Made by a program: the position numbers and the translations under genes. Of a stretch of 64,000 bases of DNA, positions 27,385-35,260 are shown piece by piece; positions within the stretch are counted from its first letter, which is position 1; every line of letters starts with the position of its first letter. The notes beneath the pieces were generated by a model. It worked only from the letters and a program-made list of their open reading frames with translations. It did no database searches and was not told where the DNA came from. The stretch is from Clostridia bacterium (lineage in GTDB: Bacteria; Bacillota; Clostridia; Christensenellales; UBA1242). The DNA is taken from positions 620,001 through 684,000 of the forward strand of contig CAAGAD010000005.1 in the NCBI GenBank assembly GCA_900767715.1, written 5' to 3'.

Positions 27385-27413
27385 AAAAAATGCAGTAATT
27401 TTCTGCATTTTTT
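27385..27413. terminator. Bidirectional terminator in an AT-rich intergenic region
   Basis: AAAAAATGCAG pairs with CTGCATTTTTT around a 7-nt loop. It lies in the 256-bp gap 27263-27518 between convergent genes, which otherwise contains only A/T-rich sequence. Confidence 0.75.
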
Positions 27414-27518
27414 AATGATTTTTGAGTAAATTTTTAATGTTTTATATTTTTTTTAACGCGACATTATTTTGCAAGTTAAATTTAAAAATATTTAATAATT
27501 AAGATTAATTTAAATTAA

Positions 27519-28034
27519 TTATTTGCCAAAAAATTCTACTTGTTTGTAGAGTTCTTCAAAGGTCTGCAAATGGCATTTTTCATCTTCGGCAATGCGTAAG
27601 AAAAGTTGCCTTAAAGATTCGTTGTTTACCTTATCTGCAGCGCAAGTGTAATCGTATATGGCTTGCGATTCGCTCTTGATATTGGCGCGGAGCATATCTA
27701 TTAGTCGTGGCGAATAATTGGCGTAATTTGCCGAGAACCACTGCCCCTTGCCGTCCTTAAATTCCGGCTTCGCGCCAAAACACATCATCGCCGAACAGAG
27801 TAGTTCCAAATGGTGCATTTCCACGATAGAAATCTCTTCCAAAATTTTGCTTATCTCTTCACTCATTTTGCTTGAAACGACATGCTGATATGTATATTGA
27901 GTAATGGCAGTAAACTCTCCCACCCTATCGTTTGCAAGGTTACGAAGAATGGTAACACATTGTGCGTTTGGCACACAATTTTTTAGTTCTGGGTATGGCG
28001 CATCGGCGCGTAATTTTATATTTTCAAATTTCAT
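27519..28034 (-). CDS. Ferritin-like diiron protein (rubrerythrin/coat-CotJC-like)
   Basis: 171 aa, predicted four-helix bundle. Metal-ligand patterns are present in both halves: E-F-T-A-I-T-Q-Y near residue 40 with E-I-S-I-V-E-M-H-H (ExxH) near 72, then S-E-S-Q-A-I-Y-D-Y near 123 and I-A-E-D-E-K-C-H (ExxxH-type) near 152. No rubredoxin domain follows, so it is not a full rubrerythrin; manganese-catalase/CotJC-like or bacterioferritin-like proteins are alternatives. Start chosen at ATG 28034, preceded by AGGTG; a GTG three codons upstream lies inside that site. Stand-alone gene. Confidence 0.7.
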   Translation of the reverse strand: MKFENIKLRADAPYPELKNCVPNAQCVTILRNLANDRVGEFTAITQYTYQHVVSSKMSEEISKILEEISIVEMHHLELLCSAMMCFGAKPEFKDGKGQWFSANYANYSPRLIDMLRANIKSESQAIYDYTCAADKVNNESLRQLFLRIAEDEKCHLQTFEELYKQVEFFGK

Positions 28035-28179
28035 ATTTATCACCTAATTATTTTTATGAAAAATAGTTGATGAGTGCTACTATTTTTTTTATCTTGAAAT
28101 AATATATATTAATTATTATTTGATTTTATTTTTATTTTGATATAAAATAAACTTGTAAAAATTTAACAAAGAGAGAATT

Positions 28180-30687
28180 ATGGCGAAAAAAATTAGAGAG
28201 AAAAAAGACATTATCGAACAGGCTAAGGAATTTGATAGTTTTACCGATGACAAAATCAAGGACATCGTTGAAGAAAATCAACCTAAGGCGGTCAACAGAC
28301 CGAAGCGTGTGAAGCCACAAACTAAGGCGGATATGAAAGACGGTTTTGTTCGTTACAATCCTACTAGGCAAAAAGGCTTGACCAACACACAAGTTGATGA
28401 GCGAATGTTTAACGGGCTCGTCAATCAAACTGTTACCAAAAACAAAAAGACTGTCGTGGGAATCATCTTTTCCAACTTGTTCACCTATTTTAACATTCTA
28501 TGTGCATTCGTTGCCGCCGCACTCATTTGGGTCGGCGCGTGGGAAGATATCACCTTTATGTTGGTGGTTACTCTCAACACAGTCATTGGTATCGTGCAAG
28601 AAATCAAAGCCAAAATCACCATTGACAAACTCGTGCTTAACAACAGCGTGTATGCCAAAGTGGTGCGCGATGGCGCAACGATTTCCATTCCAAAAACGGA
28701 CATTGTCTTGGACGACGTGGTTTATCTAGCGATTGGCACACAGATTCCGGCGGACTGTTACATCATTGACGGCAACGTGGAAGTGAATGAAGCATTGCTC
28801 ACGGGTGAAAGTTTGCCTGTTAAGAAAAAGAAAAACGACCTACTACTTGCGGGCAGTTTCATTTCTAGCGGTGCTTGCTATGCACGTGTGGAGAACATCG
28901 GCAAGGAAAACTATATCGAGCAACTCTCCGACCGCGCAAAGAAGTATAGCAAGCCAAAGAGCGAACTGCTCTACTCGCTCAAAACAATCATTCGCGTGGT
29001 GGGCGTTTTAATCATTCCATTCGCGATATTAATGTATTACAACAATTTTGCATTCTTTGATGGTGACAAATACAAGACCATCACCAAAACGGCGGGTTCA
29101 ATCATTGCAATGATTCCAGCGGGTATGTTCTTGCTCACTTCAATGGCATTGGCGGTTGGCGTCATTCGCTTGGCGAAACGTCGCACGCTCGTGCAAGAAC
29201 TCTATTGCATTGAAATGCTTGCCCGCGCCAACGTTTTGTGCTTGGACAAAACCGGCACATTGACCGACGGCAGTATGAAGGTAAGCGATTTTGTAGAAAT
29301 CAAGAAAAAGCAAAGCGAAATCACGCCAGAGCAGATTATGACCGCACTCATAAATTCGGACGAACCGATGAATATGACGGCACAAGCATTGAAAGAGCGT
29401 TTCAGTCAAAAGAATAAACTCGGCGTCGAAAAACACATTCCTTTTTCCAGCGAAAAGAAGTTTAGTGGCGTAATACTCAAAAAGTACGGCAAATTTAAAC
29501 TCGGCGCAATGGAATATGTTCTCACAAAGCCAGACTCAGCGCTCAAAAAAATGGTAGAAGACTATTCAAAGCGCGGTCTACGCGTTTTGGTGCTGGTAAA
29601 ATGTGATTCATTCGATACAGCAACGGGCGACCCATTGGCAGTAATCGTGCTAGAGGACAACATTCGTAAGGACGCACCGGAAACTATCAAATGGTTTAGA
29701 GAAAACAATGTAGATATCAAAATCATTTCGGGCGACAACCCTATTACTGTTAGCGAAATCGCTCGCCGTTGCGGTGTGGCGAACAGCGAAAAATACATCT
29801 CTTTGCAGAATTTGAGCAAGGAAGAAGTAGTGCGCGCAGCCACTAAATACACCGTATTTGGACGTGTCAGCCCAGAGCAAAAAGCCATTCTTATCAAGGC
29901 GTTGAAGGTCAGCGGTAAGACGGTGGCAATGACGGGCGACGGCGTCAACGACATTTTGGCACTAAAAGAAGCCGACTGCTCTATCGCAATGGCAGCGGGC
30001 AGTGACGCGGCGCGCAGTGTGTCGCATATGGTGCTACTCGACAGCGACTTTTCGTCAATGCCTAACGTCGTGGCAGAAGGCAGACGCGTGGTAAACAACA
30101 TTCAAAAATCGTCCAGTTTGTTCCTAATGAAGACGATTTTCACAATTTTGATGTCAATATTCGTGCTCATCACACGCAAAAACTACCCATTCAGTCCAAT
30201 TCAATTCTTCCTAATGGAAACATTCATCATCGGCATTCCGTCTTTCTTCCTAGCCTTGCAACCAAACAATCGAATAATAGAAGGCAAGTTCTTGGCAAAC
30301 GTGATGAAGAACTCCTTCCCGGCGGGGCTTGTAATGGCGCTATGCGTGATAGCATTCTATGTGTATCAGTCTTGCGTCGGGCTGGCTGACGTTGCCTTGC
30401 AAACAATGGGTTCAATAGCGGTCAGTGCATTCGGTGCAATTGCATTGTTTAGGTTCTGCAAACCTTTCAACGCATACAAAACAATTTTGTACATTTGTAG
30501 CACAGTGACAATGACTATTGTAGCGTGCGTCATTCCAGACTTCTTCGGCTATTGCAGTCTAAGCCTTGAAAACTGGCTCTTCCTAATCGTCACAATCTTG
30601 GTGGCTAGTCCGTTATATAACTGGATAAGCGACCTAATGGACAGAATCAAGATAAAAGATGACTCCACCAAGCCTAAACGAATTTAA
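28180..30687 (+). CDS. P-type cation-transporting ATPase, CtpE-like
   Basis: 835 aa membrane pump. A long charged cytosolic N-terminus (about 1-90) precedes the first helices. The actuator domain has L-L-T-G-E-S (about 206-211). The phosphorylation site is C-L-D-K-T-G-T-L-T-D (Asp about 357), and the hinge M-T-G-D-G-V-N-D is near residue 586. The transmembrane metal-site helix reads M-I-P-A-G-M-F-L-L-T-S, where calcium pumps and mycobacterial CtpE have P-E-G-L. The surrounding pattern (A-V-G-V-I-R-L-A, L-V-Q-E-L) is closest to CtpE-type pumps, which take up calcium. Stand-alone; its terminator lies inside the convergent gene that overlaps it by 14 nt. Confidence 0.85.
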   Translation: MAKKIREKKDIIEQAKEFDSFTDDKIKDIVEENQPKAVNRPKRVKPQTKADMKDGFVRYNPTRQKGLTNTQVDERMFNGLVNQTVTKNKKTVVGIIFSNLFTYFNILCAFVAAALIWVGAWEDITFMLVVTLNTVIGIVQEIKAKITIDKLVLNNSVYAKVVRDGATISIPKTDIVLDDVVYLAIGTQIPADCYIIDGNVEVNEALLTGESLPVKKKKNDLLLAGSFISSGACYARVENIGKENYIEQLSDRAKKYSKPKSELLYSLKTIIRVVGVLIIPFAILMYYNNFAFFDGDKYKTITKTAGSIIAMIPAGMFLLTSMALAVGVIRLAKRRTLVQELYCIEMLARANVLCLDKTGTLTDGSMKVSDFVEIKKKQSEITPEQIMTALINSDEPMNMTAQALKERFSQKNKLGVEKHIPFSSEKKFSGVILKKYGKFKLGAMEYVLTKPDSALKKMVEDYSKRGLRVLVLVKCDSFDTATGDPLAVIVLEDNIRKDAPETIKWFRENNVDIKIISGDNPITVSEIARRCGVANSEKYISLQNLSKEEVVRAATKYTVFGRVSPEQKAILIKALKVSGKTVAMTGDGVNDILALKEADCSIAMAAGSDAARSVSHMVLLDSDFSSMPNVVAEGRRVVNNIQKSSSLFLMKTIFTILMSIFVLITRKNYPFSPIQFFLMETFIIGIPSFFLALQPNNRIIEGKFLANVMKNSFPAGLVMALCVIAFYVYQSCVGLADVALQTMGSIAVSAFGAIALFRFCKPFNAYKTILYICSTVTMTIVACVIPDFFGYCSLSLENWLFLIVTILVASPLYNWISDLMDRIKIKDDSTKPKRI

Positions 30688-31633
30688 TGTTGGCAATCTT
30701 CAAGCCATTCATTTCAAAATCTAGGATACCCACTGGGTGTCCTTTTTTTGTAATTGTAATGCGGAATGGCGACAGAGAGTTTGTGTCATTCGCTTGGTAG
30801 AAATTGTCAAACTCGGGGAAAAAACTTTTCATCATATCTGCAGTCAAGCGGTCTTTTAGGTCGCCTTCCAAAAGGCTTTTTGCATACGGCACATTGCCCG
30901 CCACCACGCACTCCAAAAATAGATAGGGCGCAAGCACACTCACCTTGTTTTCAGCGGGGCGGTTGTAGGCATAACCCACCTTGCAATCCACTCGTTTGCA
31001 GTCGGTGTCAAAATAGAATTTTTGCATTCTAATTTGGCAGAGTTCGCCGTCAAAACGCTCAACCAAGGTGAGCAAATTTTCCTGCCATTCATACGACTGC
31101 AACTCGCCCGCAAAAATCGGCTGACAGGGGTCGGTGGCAAACACCAAATAGGCACGCGCGCCCGCTGTGAGTTCCAAAAAGAAATAAGTTTTGCCGGAAA
31201 AGGTTTTGGAATAGAAATTCACATTTTTAACGACAAAATCTACCGCAAGTTCGGTCGTTTGGTTATCATTTCGTAAGATAACAGTGTTGTCAAAATTGTT
31301 TTGTGTGAGTGTGTAGCGCATTGAGTTAAAAGTGAATGAGGTAAAGAGATTTGAGTTGTTCAAGCATTTCGGCATTAGGTGTAAATTAATCGCGCTTCCT
31401 GACTTCTGCACAAGGCAAAACTCGCATTCAACCACTGGCTCGGCGTCAAGGTTTAGGTCGAAACAATAGGGCAAGAAATAGTTTCCGCCGTGTTCGTTAA
31501 TCGGCACAACTCCTATTAGACAACTGCGCTCGCCGTCAAGGTCTAGTTTTGCGCGCTCACCCGCCACGAGCCTCAACTGCGCGCCCGAAACATTGACACT
31601 CACATCGTATGAAGAATTAATATATATTTCCAT
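30674..31633 (-). CDS. Unknown 319-aa protein
   Basis: Not recognised. The frame extends to 31705, but ATG 31633 (M-E-I-Y-I-N-S-S-Y-D-V-S-V) gives the natural start: the upstream 24 residues are of different composition and run over the divergent gene's region. It has no signal peptide or membrane helix. The N-terminal 120 residues look like paired beta-sheets (D-V-S-V-N-V-S-G-A-Q-L-R-L-V-A-G-E-R-A); the C-terminal 100 hold a D-F-E-M-N-G-L-like end. No Shine-Dalgarno is visible; CATAAA lies 7 nt upstream. The last 14 nt overlap the P-type ATPase gene, and a terminator for that gene is embedded in this coding region. Confidence 0.65.
   Translation of the reverse strand: MEIYINSSYDVSVNVSGAQLRLVAGERAKLDLDGERSCLIGVVPINEHGGNYFLPYCFDLNLDAEPVVECEFCLVQKSGSAINLHLMPKCLNNSNLFTSFTFNSMRYTLTQNNFDNTVILRNDNQTTELAVDFVVKNVNFYSKTFSGKTYFFLELTAGARAYLVFATDPCQPIFAGELQSYEWQENLLTLVERFDGELCQIRMQKFYFDTDCKRVDCKVGYAYNRPAENKVSVLAPYLFLECVVAGNVPYAKSLLEGDLKDRLTADMMKSFFPEFDNFYQANDTNSLSPFRITITKKGHPVGILDFEMNGLKIANIKFV
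30723..30749 (+). terminator. P-type ATPase terminator inside the opposite gene
   Basis: AGGATACCC pairs with GGGTGTCCT (one T-G wobble) around ACT, followed by seven T. It lies 36 nt past the ATPase stop, inside the coding sequence of the convergent unknown gene. Confidence 0.75.
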
Positions 31634-31699
31634 ATTGTTTTTTATGCCGAATTTTGCAAAATTATGACTAGCCCAACGAAATTTGGACAGCATTAAACT

Positions 31700-31987
31700 A
31701 TGCAAAACACATTGAAAAACAATTCACTACTCTATTCGCTTAAACCCAGCAAGCGAGTCTTTCATCGCGAATACGAAATTATACAAATGCCAAAGCCTAT
31801 AATCGTGGGCAAAGCGGAAATTGATGCTCTGTTTAATGGCATTATTCGGCTGATTGGCGACATCGACCCCAAAGCGTGCAAGGTGTTTAGCAACTACCAA
31901 ACTTTGTACTCGGCATTCGCACGCGCCCAAGACGAAATTGCCGAATTAAAAGCCGAGATTGCCACCTTACGCGCTGGCAAAATTTAG
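31700..31987 (+). CDS. Small unknown protein, 95 aa
   Basis: Not recognised. Basic N-terminal half, then I-I-V-G-K-A-E-I-D-A-L-F-N-G-I-I-R-L-I and a C-terminal helix with heptad-like spacing (D-E-I-A-E-L-K-A-E-I-A-T-L-R-A) that could form a short coiled coil. Codon use matches the host and the frame is open from ATG to TAG, so it is probably real. It is divergent from the unknown 319-aa gene with 66 bp between starts. No Shine-Dalgarno or clear -10 box was found. Confidence 0.5.
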   Translation: MQNTLKNNSLLYSLKPSKRVFHREYEIIQMPKPIIVGKAEIDALFNGIIRLIGDIDPKACKVFSNYQTLYSAFARAQDEIAELKAEIATLRAGKI

Positions 31988-32033
31988 TTTAACATCTGTT
32001 TTGGCATTTTGTTACTCTTAAATTCCTAAAGTA

Positions 32034-32074
32034 AACAAAAAAATCTACAAGCGTGCTAGGTTTGTAGATTTTTT
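32034..32074. terminator. Bidirectional terminator
   Basis: AAAAAATCTACAA pairs with TTGTAGATTTTTT around an 11-nt loop, with T-runs both ways. It includes the stop codon of the minus-strand lipoprotein gene. Confidence 0.8.
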
Positions 32075-32877
32075 AGTTCGTTAATGCGTCGGTTGATTGA
32101 CTTTTGCTTGGCAACGATGAGTACGATGAGCGCGTATATAACGCCCACGAAAAGCGTTATGCCGAATGCTAGAATGTACCAGTTGCCGTAATTGGCTTTG
32201 ACATAATAAAAGTTGATTGGCTCGTTCGCCTTGTCACCGTCAATTATCCAAGTGTGCAAATAGTGTTGGCGGTCAAGTCGAATGATTGAGTCGGCATCGC
32301 TATGGAGTCGAGAGTTGTTGGAAATGTATTGATAGACATAAGTCACTTTCGTCAAATCAAATACGGATTCATATTTAGTCTTGTATTCTTGGAAAAAGGA
32401 TTGTTGTTCAAGGTTGGAAAAGATTGTTTCACGAGCAATGGTCTTTTTTGTTGTGAGCCAATCTTTGTAGGCAATCCAAATGTCCGGCTCGCTTGTGCCG
32501 TCGTTGTACAGAAGGTTGATGACGGTGGAATTTTTGTAATAGATAGTGCCCAAAAATTCGTTTTCTTGCCATTCGCTCTGCCAAGTCAGGTCGCTGGCGG
32601 TCGGGTTCTGCGAGAACACCTTGATATATTCCACGCGATAAGCATTCCACAGCCTTTGACCGTAATCGTTGAAGTCGGTCTGCACGTCATTTTTTACTTC
32701 GCTGGCGTTCACCCCGTTTTCAGTCAAATATTCTTCGTCCAAAACGACGCTCAAATATTGATTAAAACTGCCGTCACCGTTATCAACAAAAACATAACCT
32801 ATCTTCGCACAGCCACAGAAGCATAGGCATACAAGGCATATCATAAAGATTAAGGTTATGTTTTTTAATTTCGTCAT
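32056..32877 (-). CDS. Unknown lipoprotein with C-terminal membrane helix
   Basis: 273 aa. Signal peptide with lipobox C-F-C-G-C (mature Cys near residue 23), an extracytoplasmic middle domain (about 25-225) rich in Tyr/Trp/Asn, and a strong membrane helix near 233-256 (W-Y-I-L-A-F-G-I-T-L-F-V-G-V-I-Y-A), ending with a basic tail K-Q-K-S-I-N-R-R. The fold is not recognised; the arrangement (lipidated N-terminus plus C-terminal helix) recalls DUF-type sporulation or signalling lipoproteins. No Shine-Dalgarno is evident. The 38-bp gap to the upstream dehydrogenase gene has no visible terminator. Confidence 0.7.
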   Translation of the reverse strand: MTKLKNITLIFMICLVCLCFCGCAKIGYVFVDNGDGSFNQYLSVVLDEEYLTENGVNASEVKNDVQTDFNDYGQRLWNAYRVEYIKVFSQNPTASDLTWQSEWQENEFLGTIYYKNSTVINLLYNDGTSEPDIWIAYKDWLTTKKTIARETIFSNLEQQSFFQEYKTKYESVFDLTKVTYVYQYISNNSRLHSDADSIIRLDRQHYLHTWIIDGDKANEPINFYYVKANYGNWYILAFGITLFVGVIYALIVLIVAKQKSINRRINELKNLQT

Positions 32878-32915
32878 ATATTTAGTTTATTTTGGCGATG
32901 TGCCAAAAATGAATG

Positions 32916-33977
32916 TTACAAAGATTTTAGTTTGTAAGTTGCGCGTGGCATCTTTTCAGTGGTTGTATAACCGTTAGGCGCTTTGATAACGTCTGGAATG
33001 CGGTTTACGGTGGTGGCGCAAGTGAGTTCTACTGTGCTTGGGCGATTGATGATGACTGTGGTGTCAGGTTCACCTTCAATCTTCCATTCATTGCAGTCGA
33101 AGTCGGTCTTGGCATAAACTTTGCCAATGCATTCACTCACGATTTCAATGCCTTCCTTGGTTTGAGTGGTAACGACCGCGCTCATACCAGTGGCGTCGCC
33201 CTTCTTAATGGTCATTTTGAGTGTAGAAGATTTCAAGTCAGCGGTGTGAGTCTGTGGCACGCAGGCTTGCACTTGGCTAGTAACGTGCAAACCGAGTTGA
33301 CTAGCGAGCCAGCCGTTCACATTCCACATATAACTTGGCATAAATTTGCCGTCTGCGATAAGTGTTTGACGTTTCTTCTCGCTCATACGGTCAGCAGAAG
33401 CGATTTTCTTGTCAAAGTCTTTTAGGCTAAGACCAGCGCCGTGTGCTTTGGCGAGTGCGATGCCGTAATCTTCAACATTGTAACTGCTCTTGCCCACGAT
33501 ACGTTTGATAGTGTGAGTAGCGCCGGCGAGTGTGGTAATAAGGTTGCCCCAGAACACGTCTTGATAGCCACTGCCACAGATTGTGCAACCATTCTTCTTG
33601 GCAAGGCGGTCAATCTTGGCAAACACCTTTGGATTGGAGTTTTGTGGGTAAAATGCTTCTTCACAAGTGGTGATAGCGTTGACGCCACATTCTGCGCAAA
33701 TGGTCAAAATATCACTGACGTCATTAATTAGGCTCATTGTGGTGACGATTGCTACATCTGGCTTGTTCTCCATAAGGCTAGATTTCAAATCTTTGATATC
33801 TTGAATGGTTACTTTATAATTCTTGCCATCGCCGATAACCTTGCCGATGTCCTGACCGATGATTTTAGTGTTGATGTCGAATGCTGACACGATTTTACTT
33901 CCCTTTTCAAAGCAATAACGCATTGTGTAAACGCTCATTTTTCCGCAACCGATTTGGGCTACTTTGTACTTACTCAT
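32916..33977 (-). CDS. NAD(P)-dependent dehydrogenase, 2,4-diaminopentanoate dehydrogenase-like
   Basis: 354 aa. An N-terminal Rossmann fold opens with V-A-Q-I-G-C-G-K-M (GxGxxM) and resembles DapB and its relative 2,4-diaminopentanoate dehydrogenase (Ord), which oxidatively deaminates diaminopentanoate in clostridial ornithine fermentation. C-terminal features include G-S-G-Y-Q-D-V-F-W-G-N and H-G-A-G-L-S-L. None of the other ornithine-pathway genes (orr, ora/orb, ortA/B) lies nearby, so the substrate is uncertain; another amino acid dehydrogenase is possible. Start chosen at ATG 33977, with GGAGAG upstream; a GTG two codons earlier overlaps that site. Confidence 0.65.
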   Translation of the reverse strand: MSKYKVAQIGCGKMSVYTMRYCFEKGSKIVSAFDINTKIIGQDIGKVIGDGKNYKVTIQDIKDLKSSLMENKPDVAIVTTMSLINDVSDILTICAECGVNAITTCEEAFYPQNSNPKVFAKIDRLAKKNGCTICGSGYQDVFWGNLITTLAGATHTIKRIVGKSSYNVEDYGIALAKAHGAGLSLKDFDKKIASADRMSEKKRQTLIADGKFMPSYMWNVNGWLASQLGLHVTSQVQACVPQTHTADLKSSTLKMTIKKGDATGMSAVVTTQTKEGIEIVSECIGKVYAKTDFDCNEWKIEGEPDTTVIINRPSTVELTCATTVNRIPDVIKAPNGYTTTEKMPRATYKLKSL

Positions 33978-34021
33978 ATTCACTCTCCATAATGAAACAA
34001 TTTTTTACTAATTAGATATTA

Positions 34022-34516
34022 TTAAACCTCTTTGTTTTCTTTTTGCTGTTCGCGTTTTAGTTTGCTGATGGCTTTATCACTGAAATTCTTGCCACCAATG
34101 TAGGAAACTGGCATTGCTTTGAATCCAATTTCTTTACGGCACATTGATTTATATGCTGCGACGTCAATGGCAGAAACAGACTCACGAGTATCGTCTAGGC
34201 AAAGTGCGTAAAAAGCGTCAATAAGTTTAGCATTATGCACCATAACCATAAGATCGTTATATGCTGTGCGCGCCTTTTGAATAAATGTTTTGCTGGTCAA
34301 AACATTCGTGCCATAATCTACGAGATAGTCCACAACGTTAAGACTATTCTCAATGGCATTCTTTCTCATTTCATAATTCTTGTCGAAAAGAATTTGGTCT
34401 TTTTCCAAAATGTTGATGATATTGCGACGTGTCAAAAACAAAATCACTATTGCAAAAATGGCAACGATTACGCCAGCAACTCCACCCCATAATGAAACCG
34501 CTTCTAAAAATTTCAT
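34022..34516 (-). CDS. Unknown membrane-anchored protein, 164 aa
   Basis: Not recognised. One N-terminal membrane helix (about 8-30: G-G-V-A-G-V-I-V-A-I-F-A-I-V-I-L-F) followed by a helical cytosolic domain (about 31-150) and a basic, Lys/Glu-rich tail. Strong Shine-Dalgarno GGAGG precedes ATG. It lies 44 bp upstream of the dehydrogenase gene on the same strand, possibly co-transcribed, and is separated from hup by the hup terminator. Confidence 0.65.
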   Translation of the reverse strand: MKFLEAVSLWGGVAGVIVAIFAIVILFLTRRNIINILEKDQILFDKNYEMRKNAIENSLNVVDYLVDYGTNVLTSKTFIQKARTAYNDLMVMVHNAKLIDAFYALCLDDTRESVSAIDVAAYKSMCRKEIGFKAMPVSYIGGKNFSDKAISKLKREQQKENKEV

Positions 34517-34636
34517 ACTTCCTCCGTTTTGTTATTACAGAATTAGTATAACAAACAAAGAAAAAAATACAAATCATTTTACGCACTTTTTCATATTAAT
34601 TTGTGCAATTTTGATACACTCGACCGCACTTTTGCA

Positions 34637-34664
34637 CAAAAAAAATGGCACTGATGTGCCATTT
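34637..34664 (-). terminator. Terminator of hup
   Basis: AAATGGCAC pairs with GTGCCATTT around TGAT; the complement continues with eight T. Confidence 0.8.
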
Positions 34665-34695
34665 ATTTGCCAACTTTTGCTGGCGTGTACAAAGC

Positions 34696-34977
34696 CTATT
34701 TCTTTGTGTTGAATTCTGCTTTGTATGCGGAGCTGAACTTCAAAGCTGGTGTCTTGCTTGCTTTGATTTTGATTTTTTCCTTAGTCAATGGGTTGATACC
34801 AGTACGTGCTGCTTTCTTTTTGAGTTCGAAAGTGCCGAAGCCCATAAGAGCAACAGTGTCGCCTTTCTTCAAAGCCTCAGTTACAGTTTCTACAAAAGCA
34901 TCATAATAGATTTTTGCTTGTGCTGCTGAGCCGTTAGCCTTGTCGCCCATAACCTTAAAAAATTCGGTCTTGTTCAT
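34696..34977 (-). CDS. hup: HU-family DNA-binding protein
   Basis: 93 aa histone-like protein that bends and compacts DNA as a dimer. It starts M-N-K-T-E-F-F-K-V-M-G and carries the HU signature G-F-G-T-F-E-L-K-K-K-A-A-R-T-G-I-N-P, with the DNA-intercalating Pro in the beta-arm. Shine-Dalgarno AAGGAGA precedes ATG. Single gene with its own terminator. Nested inverted repeats lie upstream at 35051-35129. Confidence 0.93.
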   Translation of the reverse strand: MNKTEFFKVMGDKANGSAAQAKIYYDAFVETVTEALKKGDTVALMGFGTFELKKKAARTGINPLTKEKIKIKASKTPALKFSSAYKAEFNTKK

Positions 34978-35050
34978 TGAAAATTCTCCTTTATATCTGC
35001 CTTTTGGCTAATTTAAGATTAGCAAATTGACAAAAATTTATCAATCAATT

Positions 35051-35129
35051 TGACACATTATTTTTTGCAAATTTTTTATGCCCACATATTGTGTAATTAT
35101 TTTTACTCACCACAATATACAATGTGTCA
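35051..35129. repeat. Nested inverted repeats between hup and typA
   Basis: Outer arms TGACACATT (35051-35059) and AATGTGTCA (35121-35129); inner arms TATTGTG (35087-35093) and CACAATA (35111-35117). They lie in the 283-bp divergent region upstream of hup and typA. Spacing is asymmetric (27 and 3 nt between arms). They could be operators; no promoter can be assigned confidently here. Confidence 0.45.
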
Positions 35130-35260
35130 TTTTTGAAGAAAGCCCTAAAATAAAGGATTTTTGAAAAAATTTGAAAAAAAGTAGTGTACATTTTGATTAA
35201 ATGTGCTATTATATTTGACATATTTTGTTAGAAATATAACATAGATTACGGAGAATTTTT

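Noticed and set aside
29562..30101. 179-codon minus-strand frame inside the P-type ATPase gene
   Set aside because: Antisense to the conserved phosphorylation and hinge domains; no start signals.
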